Positions 53,535-62,298 of a DNA stretch of 64,000 bases are shown here, piece after piece. The notes under the pieces are model-generated. The model worked only from the letters and a program-made list of their open reading frames with translations. It had not been told where the DNA came from and did not search any database. Source of the DNA: Allobosea sp. Root483D1 (lineage in GTDB: Bacteria > Pseudomonadota > Alphaproteobacteria > Rhizobiales > Beijerinckiaceae); assembly GCF_001429505.1 (NCBI RefSeq), contig NZ_LMJW01000011.1, positions 96,344 to 160,343 on the forward strand, written 5' to 3'. Position 1 is the stretch's first letter, and the number at the start of each line of letters is the position of its first letter. The position numbers and the translations under genes are program-made.

Positions 53535-54635
53535 ATGACAATGCTCCGCGCCGAAACGCGCATCGCCTTGCCTGATCCTGCCGCCGTGCTGCGTCCGCTC
53601 TGCGAGCATCTCCGCGAGCATGAGGCCGAAGTCGGCGAGGTCGATGGCGTGACGACGATCGGGCTCGATGGCAGCCGGGCGGAGCTGCGTACCGTCGCCG
53701 GCGCTCTCGTCGCCGTCGTGGAGGCGTCCGATCTCGCCGGCCTGCAGGGCATGAAGCTGGCTGTCGCGAGCCATGTCGTCGAGTTCGCGCCGCAGGGGTT
53801 TGCCCCGACGATCCGTTGGAGCGGCGACGGCGCCGAGCCGATGCTGCCGCCGGATTTCCGCGTGCTGATGGTGACGACAGCCGAGCAGCTGACGCCGCAT
53901 ATGCGCCGCATCCGGTTCCGTGGTGAGGACCTCGCCCGCTACGACACGCTGGAGGCGCTGCATGTGCGCCTGTTCATCCCGCCGCCGGGCCTGCCCGAGC
54001 CGGCCTGGCCAATGATCGGCGCGGACGGCCTGCTGCAGACGCCGCCGCCGGAGCAGCGGCCGGCAATCCGCAAATACACGATCCGCGAGATCGACGTTGC
54101 GGCAGGCACGCTCGCCATCGATTTCGTGCTGCATGACGATGCCGGGCCGGGCTCGGCCTTCGCGGCGCGCGTGCAGGTCGGCGACCGCATCGGCATGGCA
54201 GGGCCGGGCGGCCGCGGGCTGAAGCAGGCCGCGCGCTACCTCTTCCTCGCCGATGAGACCGGCCTGCCGGCGCTCGCCCGCATGCTCGGGCATCTGCCTG
54301 CGGGCGCGACCGGGCTGGCGCTGGTCGAAATCGCCGACGCCGCCGAGCGCCAGCCTCTGGTCCTTCCGTCGGGGGTCAGCCTGCGCTGGCTGCATCGCGA
54401 CGGCGCTGCGCCTGGTTCGACCAGCCTGCTGACGGACGCCCTTGCAACGCTCGACTGGCCGGCGGGTGAGGGCAGCCTCTATCTCTGGGCCGCGTGCGAG
54501 CACACTGCCTTCCGCGAGATCCGAGCGGCGGCGCGCCAGTCTCTGCGCCCCGAGATCGATGCGCATCTCGTCGTCAGCTACTGGCGCGCTGGAATCTCCG
54601 AAGAGCAGCACGCGGCGGAGAAGAAGGCCGCGTAG
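53535..54635 (+). CDS. Siderophore-interacting protein with N-terminal DUF2218 domain
   Basis: 366 residues. Residues about 1-100 match DUF2218 (small domain found alone or fused to siderophore reductases). From about 115 on the FAD-binding barrel appears: RVLMVTTAEQLTPHMRRIRFRGEDL, RKYTIREID, VLHDDAGPGSAFAARVQVGDRIGMAGPGG, followed by the SIP NAD(P)H domain (LFLADETGLPALARMLGHLP) and VVSYWRAGISEE. Reduces Fe(III)-siderophore in the cytoplasm to release iron. Last gene of the iron operon. Confidence 0.92.
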   Translation: MTMLRAETRIALPDPAAVLRPLCEHLREHEAEVGEVDGVTTIGLDGSRAELRTVAGALVAVVEASDLAGLQGMKLAVASHVVEFAPQGFAPTIRWSGDGAEPMLPPDFRVLMVTTAEQLTPHMRRIRFRGEDLARYDTLEALHVRLFIPPPGLPEPAWPMIGADGLLQTPPPEQRPAIRKYTIREIDVAAGTLAIDFVLHDDAGPGSAFAARVQVGDRIGMAGPGGRGLKQAARYLFLADETGLPALARMLGHLPAGATGLALVEIADAAERQPLVLPSGVSLRWLHRDGAAPGSTSLLTDALATLDWPAGEGSLYLWAACEHTAFREIRAAARQSLRPEIDAHLVVSYWRAGISEEQHAAEKKAA

Positions 54636-54646
54636 GGCCGGTCGGC

Positions 54647-55909
54647 TCAGGGCTGGAAGCGGGTGGCCGCGAATGGCGCGGGATCGCAGAACGGCGCCTG
54701 CCCGACCATCATCTCCGCCAGCAACCGCCCGGTCGCGGGGCCGAGCGTGAAGCCGTGATGGGCATGGCCGAAGGCGAGCCAGAGGCCGCCATGCCGCGAT
54801 GCCGGACCGATGACCGGCAGCATGTCCGGCAGGCAGGGCCGCGCGCCGCGCCAGGGTTCGGCATCGAGGCGATGGCCCAGCGGCATGAGCCGCCGGGCGA
54901 CGCGTTCGGCCCGGTCGAGCTGCCAGGAATCCGAGGGAGCATCGCGTGCCGCGAGCTCGATGCCGGTGGTCAGGCGGATGCCGCGCGCCATCGGGGTCAG
55001 CACGAAGCCGGCCTCGACGTCGCAGACCGGATGGCGCGGGACAGCTCCCTCGGCGGGTGCGTAGTGCATGTGGTAGCCGCGCTTGAAGGCGAGCGGAAAG
55101 CGATAGCCGAGCCGCCCGCAGAGATCGTTCGACCACGGACCCAGCGTTACGACGGCTTCGGGAGCCCGCCAGCCCTCGGCGCCGGCCGGCAGCCGCCAGC
55201 CCGCGCCGTCATGTTCCAAGCAGTTCGCGTCGGCATGCAGAAACTGGCCACCGCGCGCGGTGAAGAGGGCGGCATAGGCGCGCGTCACCGCTCCGGGATC
55301 GCTGACGGTCGCCGGATCGCGCCAATGCACCGCGCCGGCGACGATGCCTGGCAGCAGGCCCGGCTCGCGCGCCCGCAGTGCGGCCTCGTCGAGCAGATCG
55401 TAGGCCAGGTCGTAGGAAGCGAGCTCTTCCGCGGCCCTTGCGGCCTCCTGGAAGCCGCGCCGGCTGCGGTAGAGCTCGATCCAGCCCTCGCCGCGCATCA
55501 GCGCTTCGGTCCCGGCCGCCTTGCTCCAGTGCCGGTGTTCGTCGATGCAGCGCTCGATCAGCGGCAGGATGGCGCGTCCGAGCCGCTCGAGCCGGTCGGG
55601 CGCCGAGTTCCACCAATAGCGCGCCAGCCAGGGCGCCATCCGCAGCAGCGTCGCAGGCCGGTAGCGTACCGCGATCGAGCGGTTCGAGGCGAAGGCGGCG
55701 AGCGTCGCGAGGCTGCGCGGGAAGGCATAGGGGACGACCGAGGCGCGCTCGATCAGCCCGGCATTGCCGTGGCTGGTCTCGGCCCCGGGCTCGCCGCGGT
55801 CGACCAGCAGGACATTGCGGCCGCGCTCTTGCAGATGAAGGGCCGCGCTGACGCCGACGATGCCGGCCCCGAGCACGATTACATCGGCCTGTCGTTCCGC
55901 GGTCGTCAT
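54647..55909 (-). CDS. FAD-dependent D-amino acid dehydrogenase-like oxidoreductase (DAO family)
   Basis: 420 residues. N-terminal FAD motif DVIVLGAGIVGVSAALHLQERGRNVLLVDRGEPGAETSHGNAGLI is the DadA signature. C-terminal part has GLWLAFGHAHHGFTLGPATGRLLAEMM. DadA-type enzymes deaminate D-amino acids and donate electrons to the respiratory chain; sarcosine/opine-oxidase-like relatives have the same motifs. On the same strand as the deacetylase-like and Rossmann-protein genes, 103 bases behind the latter. Confidence 0.88.
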   Translation of the reverse strand: MTTAERQADVIVLGAGIVGVSAALHLQERGRNVLLVDRGEPGAETSHGNAGLIERASVVPYAFPRSLATLAAFASNRSIAVRYRPATLLRMAPWLARYWWNSAPDRLERLGRAILPLIERCIDEHRHWSKAAGTEALMRGEGWIELYRSRRGFQEAARAAEELASYDLAYDLLDEAALRAREPGLLPGIVAGAVHWRDPATVSDPGAVTRAYAALFTARGGQFLHADANCLEHDGAGWRLPAGAEGWRAPEAVVTLGPWSNDLCGRLGYRFPLAFKRGYHMHYAPAEGAVPRHPVCDVEAGFVLTPMARGIRLTTGIELAARDAPSDSWQLDRAERVARRLMPLGHRLDAEPWRGARPCLPDMLPVIGPASRHGGLWLAFGHAHHGFTLGPATGRLLAEMMVGQAPFCDPAPFAATRFQP

Positions 55910-56012
55910 CGCCCGAGTGAGCCCGTCTCCAGAGGCCCGAAACGAGCACGGCCGCAGCGAGCCTCAAAACGCGATACTTGGCAAGACGAAGATGTCGTCG
56001 CGCGGCCCTCGT

Positions 56013-57107
56013 TCAAACCAGATGTCCCAGGAGCAATGCGGCCTGGCTCGCGGCGGTGTCGGGATGGGCAGATTCGATGGTCGTGCCGGTCAAAGCGTGC
56101 AGGGCCTCAACCGTCTCCGCTGTGAAGACGATGGTGCCGTCGGATTCGATGCGCGCGATCCCGTCCCAGGGCAGCGAGGCCTCGTTGGTAGCGATCGCCT
56201 GCGCCTCGCTCCAGTGCGCGGGCAGGTCGAGCCGGATGCGGCCGGCCTCGACACTGACCGGATAGCCGCCGACAAGACCGAGCACCCCCGGCAGATGCGT
56301 GCGCATCGGCGAGGAACTGAGCAGGGCGCGCATCCCGTCGATCGCCGCAGAGGCGGTGATGCGGTTGAAATGCAGATCGTACGGGAACGGGAACGGCTCG
56401 CGCAGCGCCTCATGGCCCAGCGCGGTGCGGTCCTGCCCGTCGACGGTCACCTCGAGGAGGTAGGGTGGCAGCTCCGTGGGCGGCTGCGCCTGGAACACGC
56501 CGTATTCGAAAGCGTGCTGGGCGACGAGCCTGACCTCGACCTGCGTCGGCGGCACGCCGAGCCGGCGGCCTACGGAGGCCTGGATCTTGGCGATTGGCTC
56601 GCGGACATTGCCGATGCCGCAATCGGGGCCGAACCCCGTCCGGGCCAGGCAGGGATTGATCACATCGGGGAAGGAGGCGGCGATCCAGCGCGCGGCGAGG
56701 CCGGAATCGGCCAGCCGGGCCCGGAAGGTCGCCATCGGTGCGAGCTGGAGGCTGACATAGCCGCCGAACGGCACCTTCTCGGCCGCTGTCTCGGTCGCGC
56801 CGTCGAGACCGCCGACCTTCCACCAGGGCAGCAGGGTCGGCGCGCTGAAGACGATGTCGGGGGCGAGGCGGCGCAGCGTCGCGACGCAGGCCGGATCGTT
56901 GAAGTCGAGCCCGATCGCCTCGAAGTCCGGGAAGAAGCCGTCGATCCCGCAGCCGATCAGGGCGTTGTTGATCCGGGCGCGAGCTTTCTCGACGGAGCGG
57001 CTCGCCACCACGATCCGGTCGAACAGGCCGCTGCGGCCGGCGGCTTCGAGCACATTGGTGCCGAGCTCGCCGAGCGAGACGATGAGAAGCGTGGCAGGCA
57101 TGGTCAC
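56013..57107 (-). CDS. Unassigned NAD(P)-binding Rossmann-like protein
   Basis: 364 residues. N-terminus ATLLIVSLGELGTNVLEAAGRSGLFDRIVVASRSVEKARARINNAL looks like a Rossmann dinucleotide fold with GxLGxxV in place of the classic GxGxxG, and the following DFNDPACVATLRRLAPDIVFSAPTLLPWW resembles saccharopine-dehydrogenase-like proteins. The C-terminal 200 residues are not recognised. Overlaps the deacetylase gene upstream by 4 bases, so both products probably act together. Enzymatic role unknown. Confidence 0.6.
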   Translation of the reverse strand: MTMPATLLIVSLGELGTNVLEAAGRSGLFDRIVVASRSVEKARARINNALIGCGIDGFFPDFEAIGLDFNDPACVATLRRLAPDIVFSAPTLLPWWKVGGLDGATETAAEKVPFGGYVSLQLAPMATFRARLADSGLAARWIAASFPDVINPCLARTGFGPDCGIGNVREPIAKIQASVGRRLGVPPTQVEVRLVAQHAFEYGVFQAQPPTELPPYLLEVTVDGQDRTALGHEALREPFPFPYDLHFNRITASAAIDGMRALLSSSPMRTHLPGVLGLVGGYPVSVEAGRIRLDLPAHWSEAQAIATNEASLPWDGIARIESDGTIVFTAETVEALHALTGTTIESAHPDTAASQAALLLGHLV

Positions 57108-58120
57108 CCCAGACGATCGAGGATATCGGCGACGGTCTCGCCGAGCTCGGCGGAGGCATAGCCGCCTTCCTGCACGATCGCGGTCGGCAGCTTCAATGTT
57201 GCGATCGCTTCGGCCATGCGCCGGAAGCCGTCATCGCTGACGGCATGGCGCCCGTGCGGATCGTGGACGGAGGCATCGACGCCGAGCGAGAGCACCAGCG
57301 CCTGTGGCGCGAAGCGGTGGATGCCGGCGAGCGCCGTCGTCAGCGCGGCGAGGAAGGGGCCGTCGCCGGAGCCGACGAGAAAGGGGACGTTCAGGGTCGC
57401 GCCCGCCCCGTCGCCCTCGCCGGTCTGGTCGGCATAGCCCCAGTAGAACGGGTAATACTGGTCGGGATCGCCGTGGATCGAGGCGAAATAGACGTCGCCG
57501 CGGCGATAGAAGATCTCCTGCGTGCCATTGCCGTGATGGACATCGACATCGAGGATGGCGACACGATCGAAGCTCCGGCGCAGCTCCTGCGCGGCGATGG
57601 CGGCGTTGTTGAGATAGCAGAAACCCATGGCGCGATCGCCGCCGGCATGGTGACCGGGCGGCCGGCAGAGCGCGTAGGCGCAAGCGCTCCCCTCGGCGAC
57701 GAGCTGTGCCGCGGTGGCGGCTCCCTGCGCAGCGGCATAGACGGCTTGCCAGGTGCCGTCGGTGATCTCGCAGGCCATGTCGCCGGTGTACCAGCCGAGC
57801 TGCCCGACCGGGCCGGAGGGCCGGCGGGCATGAGGGCCGCGCGGATGGACGTTCGGCATCGCGGCGGCATCCGCCCCGGCGAAAGCGGACCAGCCGGCGT
57901 GGGCGCTCTGCAGGAACGAGACGAAGTCGGCGTCGTGCACGGAAAGGATCGGGGCGAGCCCGAGCTCACGCGGCTCCACCAATGAGTGACCGTGCCGGAT
58001 CAGTGCATCGCGGATGAAGGTCGCCCGCTCGGCGGTCTCCGGACTGGGCACGATCTGGCCGGCGCGGACGAAGCGCGGGCCCTGGTGCGCCAGTTGCTTA
58101 GCCGACCAAATGACCTGCAT
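57104..58120 (-). CDS. Histone-deacetylase-family acetylpolyamine amidohydrolase-like protein
   Basis: 338 residues from ATG 58120. Zinc hydrolase motifs: PPGHHAGGDRAMGFCYLNNAAIAAQ (His-His pair), VAILDVDVHHGNGTQEIFYRRGDVYFASIHGDP (Asp/His zinc ligands) and LSLGVDASVHDP (third Asp). The bacterial HDAC class includes AphA-type enzymes that deacetylate acetylpolyamines and similar amides. Divergent from the aminotransferase gene and coupled to the Rossmann protein gene. Suggests N-acetylated or N-acyl amine substrates. Confidence 0.9.
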   Translation of the reverse strand: MQVIWSAKQLAHQGPRFVRAGQIVPSPETAERATFIRDALIRHGHSLVEPRELGLAPILSVHDADFVSFLQSAHAGWSAFAGADAAAMPNVHPRGPHARRPSGPVGQLGWYTGDMACEITDGTWQAVYAAAQGAATAAQLVAEGSACAYALCRPPGHHAGGDRAMGFCYLNNAAIAAQELRRSFDRVAILDVDVHHGNGTQEIFYRRGDVYFASIHGDPDQYYPFYWGYADQTGEGDGAGATLNVPFLVGSGDGPFLAALTTALAGIHRFAPQALVLSLGVDASVHDPHGRHAVSDDGFRRMAEAIATLKLPTAIVQEGGYASAELGETVADILDRLG

Positions 58121-58168
58121 TCCGTTCCCTCTTTTTCTCCGGGGAAGCGTCTTGACAACGCAAGCCGG

Positions 58169-58210
58169 CTTGTTTCCAATAGTGAACAAGTGAGCATAAT
58201 AGAGAACACG
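58169..58210. promoter_or_regulatory. Repeated operator-like motifs in the divergent HDAC/aminotransferase region
   Basis: AATAGTGAACAAG (58178-58190) is repeated as AATAGAGAACACG (58198-58210), exactly 20 bp apart (11 of 13 identical). CTTGTT (58169-58174) and AACAAG (58185-58190) also form an inverted repeat. TTGACA just upstream and CATAAT (58195-58200) provide promoter-like elements for the plus-strand operon. No regulator gene is adjacent. Confidence 0.5.
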
Positions 58211-58267
58211 GGTCAAGGCGTGCCGCAGGCTGACGGCACGCCGACCACAAGGCGAGGAAGGCTAAAA

Positions 58268-59590
58268 ATGCTGCGGAATACGGCTTCGGGCCAGCTCTTC
58301 GAGCGGGCGATGAAGGTGCTGGTGGAGGGGGTCAGTTCGGCCTCGCGCGGGCCGACCAATTATGCGCCCTATCCGCCCTATATGCGCAGCGGCTCGGGCG
58401 CCCGCCTCGTCGACGTCGACGGCAACGAATACATCGACTGGATGATGTCCTTCGGCGCCCTGCCGCTCGGCCATGCCCATCCGGCGATCGTCGAGGCGGT
58501 CCAGCGCGAGGTCGTGCACGGCACCCATTTCGCCACGGCGCTCGAAGTCGAGGTCGAGGTCGCCGAGATGCTGGTCGACCTCCTGCCGCATGCGCAGAAG
58601 ATCCGCTTCGCCAACACCGGCACCGAGGCCTGCATGGCGGCGTTCCGCCTGGCCCGCGGCCTGACCGGGCGCTCGAAGATCCTGAAGTTCGAAGGCCATT
58701 ACCATGGCTGGTACGACGCGGTGCTGCTCAACAGCAATCCGCAGCTGCCGACCTCGCTCGGGCACCCCAACGATCCGATCCGCATCCCCGACAGCTCGGG
58801 CCTGACCGCCGGTTCCTGGGCGGACACGCTGGTGGTGCCGTGGAACGACGAGGCGGCGCTGACCCGGGTGATGGAGGCCCATGGCCGCGACGTCGCCTGC
58901 GTCGTCACCGAGGGCATCATGACCAATATGGGCGTGATCCCGCCGAAGGAAGGCTATCTCCAGTTCATCCAGTCGATCTGCAAGGCGCATGGCGCGCTGT
59001 TCTATCTCGACGAGACGGTGACGGGCTTCCGCCTCGGGGCCGGCGGCTGCGCCGAGCGTTACGGGCTCTCGCCTGATATCGTCACCTACGGCAAGGCACT
59101 CGGCCAGGGCTTTCCGATCGCGGCGATCTGCGGTCCCGACCACATCATGGCCGGGCTCGAATGGGGCAAGATCCTGCACTACGGCAGCCACAACGCGCCG
59201 CGGCTCGGGCTCTACGCCACCAAGACGATGCTGGAGATCCTGACCGCCGACAAGGCGGCTGGCTTCGACCAGCTGCAAGCCTGCGGCACGGCGATGGCGA
59301 GCGCGCTGCGCGAGGTCATCGGCGCCCAGAAGCGCCATCGCGCCATCGTCCAGAATGTCGGCTCGGTCTTCCAGATCTACTTCACCGATCGCGACGAGAT
59401 CACCGACTACCGCGAGTTCTGCACGTATGTCGACCGGGCGAAGTTCAAGGCTTTCGCCAACGCCCTGATGCATGAGGGCGTCTACATGTCGCCGGCCAAC
59501 ACGCTGCACAGCCTGAGCTCGCTCGCGCATGGCGAGGCCGAGATCAAGGCGACCGCCGAGGCGGTGGCTCGCACGCTCGCGACGCTCTGA
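58268..59590 (+). CDS. Class III aminotransferase, glutamate-1-semialdehyde 2,1-aminomutase-like
   Basis: 440 residues from ATG 58268, with GAGGAAGG upstream. PLP fold type I: GARLVDVDGNEYIDWMMSFGALPLGHAHP, RFANTGTEACMAAFRLARGLTGRSKILKFEGHYHGWYD, YLDETVTGFRLGAGG, and DIVTYGKALGQGFPIAAICG with the PLP Lys in GKALG. Like HemL, but the genomic setting beside peptide/amine transport suggests a catabolic transaminase or aminomutase rather than haem synthesis. Precedes the second dipeptide-type ABC operon. Confidence 0.85.
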   Translation: MLRNTASGQLFERAMKVLVEGVSSASRGPTNYAPYPPYMRSGSGARLVDVDGNEYIDWMMSFGALPLGHAHPAIVEAVQREVVHGTHFATALEVEVEVAEMLVDLLPHAQKIRFANTGTEACMAAFRLARGLTGRSKILKFEGHYHGWYDAVLLNSNPQLPTSLGHPNDPIRIPDSSGLTAGSWADTLVVPWNDEAALTRVMEAHGRDVACVVTEGIMTNMGVIPPKEGYLQFIQSICKAHGALFYLDETVTGFRLGAGGCAERYGLSPDIVTYGKALGQGFPIAAICGPDHIMAGLEWGKILHYGSHNAPRLGLYATKTMLEILTADKAAGFDQLQACGTAMASALREVIGAQKRHRAIVQNVGSVFQIYFTDRDEITDYREFCTYVDRAKFKAFANALMHEGVYMSPANTLHSLSSLAHGEAEIKATAEAVARTLATL

Positions 59591-59595
59591 GACGG

Positions 59596-59619
59596 AGCGG
59601 GCGGCGAGAGCCGCCCGCT
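59596..59619 (+). terminator. Hairpin between aminotransferase and binding-protein genes
   Basis: AGCGGGCGGC (59596-59605) pairs perfectly with GCCGCCCGCT (59610-59619), GAGA tetraloop, a few bases after the aminotransferase stop. No U-tract; probably partial termination or RNA stabilisation. Confidence 0.5.
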
Positions 59620-59651
59620 TACGAAAAAACGATCAACAAGGGGAGGATGTC

Positions 59652-61256
59652 ATGACTGATATCAACAAACGGGAGCTGCTCAAGGCCGGCGCCGCCGGCC
59701 TTGCGGCGGGAGAGTTGTTCTTCGGCTTGAGCCCGCTAGCGACCGGCTCGATCACCGCACTGGCGCAGTCGCCCAAGCGCGGTGGTGTCGTGCGGGCGGT
59801 GGTTCATCCCGAGCCGTCGAGCCTGATGCTTGGCCTCGTCCAGAACACGCCGACGCAGATGGTCGCCGGCAGCATCTATGAGAGCCTGCTGAAATACGGC
59901 CACGACCTGAAGCCGATCCCGTCTTTGGCCGAGCGCTGGGAGATTTCCGAGGACGGCAAGGCCTACACCTTCCATCTCAAGCGCAACGTCAAATGGCATG
60001 ACGGCAAGCCCTTCACCGCCGACGACGTCGTCTTCTCGACTGACGTCTTCCTGCGCGAGCTGCACCCGCGTTGGCGGCCGGTGGCGACCACCCATGTCGA
60101 GCGCATCGAGAAGCTCGATGACTTCACCGTGCGCTACCAGCTCAAGAACCCCTTCGGCCCGTTCATCCTGATGTTCGAACTGAGCACGACGCCAATCGTG
60201 CCCAAGCATCTCTATGCCGGCACCGACTACAAGACGAACCCGAACAACAACACGCCTGTCGGCACCGGCCCGTTCAAGCTGGCGGAATGGACGCGCGGCT
60301 CGCATATCAAGCTCACGCGCAACCCGGACTACCATGTCCAGGGCCTGCCTTATCTCGACGAGATCTACTGGCAGATCATTCCGGACGCCGCGGCGCGCGT
60401 CGTCGCTTACGAGACCGGCGCGGTCGACATCCTCACCGGCGGCACGGTCGAGAACTTCGACGTCGCCAAGCTCGCGAAGATGAAGAACACCGCGGTCACC
60501 GGCAAGGGCTGGGAGATGATCGCGCCCTTGTCCTGGCTCTGGTTCAACCACCGCCAGGGCCTGATGGCGAAGAAGTCGTTTCGCCAGGCGGTGATGTACG
60601 GCATGGACCGGGAGTTCGCCAAGGACGTCATCTGGAACGGCCTGGCGCGCCTCGCGACCGGGCCGGTCAGCTCGAAGACGCGCTTCCACAGCGATAAGGT
60701 CGCGGCTTACGGCTTCGATCCGGCCAAGGCCAAGGCGCTGCTCAAGGAGTCCGGCTACAAGGGCGAGCCGATTCGCCTGCTGGCGCTGCCCTATGGCGAA
60801 GCCTGGACGCGCTGGGCCGAAGCGGTGAAGCAGAACCTCACCGACATCGGCATGAACGTCCAGCTCGTGACGACCGACGTCGCCGGCTACGGCCAGCGCC
60901 TCTCGGACTGGGATTTCGACCTCGCCTTCACCTGGCTGTCGCAGTTCGGCGATCCGGCGCTGGGCGTCGCGCGAACCTATGTCTCCAGCAATATCGCCAA
61001 GGGCTCGCCCTGGAACAATGTCGCCGGCTATTCCAACCCGGAAGTCGACCGGCTGTTCGCCGAGGCGGCCGCCGCCAATGGCGATGCCGCCCGGCAGGAG
61101 CTCTACACCAAGGTGCAGCAGATCCTGGTCGACGACCTGCCGGTCGCCTGGATGCTCGAGCTCGAGTTCCCGACGATCTACCGCAGCAACTTCAACAACC
61201 TGATCAAGACCGCGACCGGCATGAACGACGCCTTCCAGGACGCCTGGAAGGCCTGA
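59652..61256 (+). CDS. ABC transporter substrate-binding protein, family 5 (dipeptide type), second operon
   Basis: 534 residues from ATG 59652 after a GGGGAGGA ribosome site. N-terminus MTDINKRELLKAGAAGLAAGELFFG is Tat-like with Lys-Arg instead of Arg-Arg, unlike the Sec signal of the 13109 homologue. The body is closely parallel to that protein: RGGVVRAVVHPEPSSLML, YTFHLKRNVKWHDGKPFTADDVVFSTDVF, NNTPVGTGPFKLAEW and IYWQIIPDAAARVVAYETGAVD. Starts the transporter part of the operon. Confidence 0.9.
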   Translation: MTDINKRELLKAGAAGLAAGELFFGLSPLATGSITALAQSPKRGGVVRAVVHPEPSSLMLGLVQNTPTQMVAGSIYESLLKYGHDLKPIPSLAERWEISEDGKAYTFHLKRNVKWHDGKPFTADDVVFSTDVFLRELHPRWRPVATTHVERIEKLDDFTVRYQLKNPFGPFILMFELSTTPIVPKHLYAGTDYKTNPNNNTPVGTGPFKLAEWTRGSHIKLTRNPDYHVQGLPYLDEIYWQIIPDAAARVVAYETGAVDILTGGTVENFDVAKLAKMKNTAVTGKGWEMIAPLSWLWFNHRQGLMAKKSFRQAVMYGMDREFAKDVIWNGLARLATGPVSSKTRFHSDKVAAYGFDPAKAKALLKESGYKGEPIRLLALPYGEAWTRWAEAVKQNLTDIGMNVQLVTTDVAGYGQRLSDWDFDLAFTWLSQFGDPALGVARTYVSSNIAKGSPWNNVAGYSNPEVDRLFAEAAAANGDAARQELYTKVQQILVDDLPVAWMLELEFPTIYRSNFNNLIKTATGMNDAFQDAWKA

Positions 61257-61271
61257 TATTGGACCGGCCGT

Positions 61272-61300
61272 CGGCGGGAAGGGGCATTTCCTTCCCGCCG
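61272..61300 (+). terminator. Hairpin between binding-protein and permease genes, second operon
   Basis: CGGCGGGAAGG (61272-61282) pairs perfectly with CCTTCCCGCCG (61290-61300), 11 bp, 7-base loop, 16 bases after the binding-protein stop. Same position as the hairpins at 5278-5315 and 14667-14690 in the other two operons. Confidence 0.55.
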
Positions 61301-61320
61301 CGGGACCGCGGAGGGAACGC

Positions 61321-62298
61321 GTGACGTTCGCATTGTTTCTGCTTCGCAAGGCGCTGGGGGCGGCGGTCATCCTGATCGCCATCGCCGCGCTGAACTTTTT
61401 CCTGCTGCGCCTCGCGCCGGGCGATCCGGCGCAGGTCATGGCCGGGGAGGCTGGTGCCGGCGACGCCGTCTTCCTGCAGCAATTGCGCGAGCGCTTCGGT
61501 CTCGACCGGTCGCTGGCCGAGCAGTTCTGGCTCTATCTCAAGGGCATGCTCAGCCTCGATCTCGGCTTCAGCTATCGCCAGCAGCGCCCCGTGCTCGACC
61601 TGATCCTGGAACGGCTGCCGGCGACACTGCTCCTGACCGGCGCGGCACTGATCATCTCGCTGGCGGCCGGCGTCGCGCTCGGCGTCGTCGCGGCGCGCCG
61701 GGTCGGGCGCGTCTCCGACAGCGCGATCATGACGGGATCGTTGGTGTTCTACGCCATGCCGCTGTTCTGGCTGGCGATCATCGCCCAGATCGTCTTCTCC
61801 AAATATCTGGGATGGCTGCCGAATGTCGGCTACGAGAGCATGGGCGCGGGCTATACCGGCGCCAGGCGCGCGCTCGACATCGGCCGTCACCTGATCATGC
61901 CGGCGACGACGCTCGGGCTGTTCTTCACCGCCGTCTACGCAAGGATGATGCGCTCCTCGATGATCGAGGTCTCGCGCTTCGACTACGTCAAAACCGCTTA
62001 TGCCAAGGGGCTGGCGCCAAGCGCGGTGGTCCGCCACCACATGGTCCCGAACGCGATCCTGCCGGTGGTGACGCTGGCCGGGCTGCAGGCCGGCCAGCTT
62101 GTCGGCGGCTCGCTCCTGGTCGAGACCGTCTTCGCCTGGCCGGGAATCGGGCGCCTGCTCTTCGACGCGCTGATCCAGCGCGACTACCAGGTCCTGCTCG
62201 GCGTGTTCTTCACCTGCTCGGCCATGGTCATCCTCTTCAACATCCTGACGGACCTGATGTACCGGCTCGTCGACCCGCGCATCGAGGCGGCCTCGTGA
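61321..62298 (+). CDS. Dipeptide-type ABC transporter permease (DppB-like), second operon
   Basis: 325 residues, GTG start with GGAGGGAA upstream. Same length and motif order as the permease at 14778: FFLLRLAPGDPAQVMAGEAGAGD, YLKGMLSLDLGFSYRQQRPV, SSMIEVSRFDYVKTAYAKGLAPS and YRLVDPRIEAAS. Joined to the next gene by a 4-base overlap. Confidence 0.92.
   Translation: MTFALFLLRKALGAAVILIAIAALNFFLLRLAPGDPAQVMAGEAGAGDAVFLQQLRERFGLDRSLAEQFWLYLKGMLSLDLGFSYRQQRPVLDLILERLPATLLLTGAALIISLAAGVALGVVAARRVGRVSDSAIMTGSLVFYAMPLFWLAIIAQIVFSKYLGWLPNVGYESMGAGYTGARRALDIGRHLIMPATTLGLFFTAVYARMMRSSMIEVSRFDYVKTAYAKGLAPSAVVRHHMVPNAILPVVTLAGLQAGQLVGGSLLVETVFAWPGIGRLLFDALIQRDYQVLLGVFFTCSAMVILFNILTDLMYRLVDPRIEAAS

Noticed and set aside
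52428..55136. 902-codon open frame on the minus strand
   Set aside because: Antisense to the iron-binding protein and SIP genes; composition typical of a GC-driven shadow frame.
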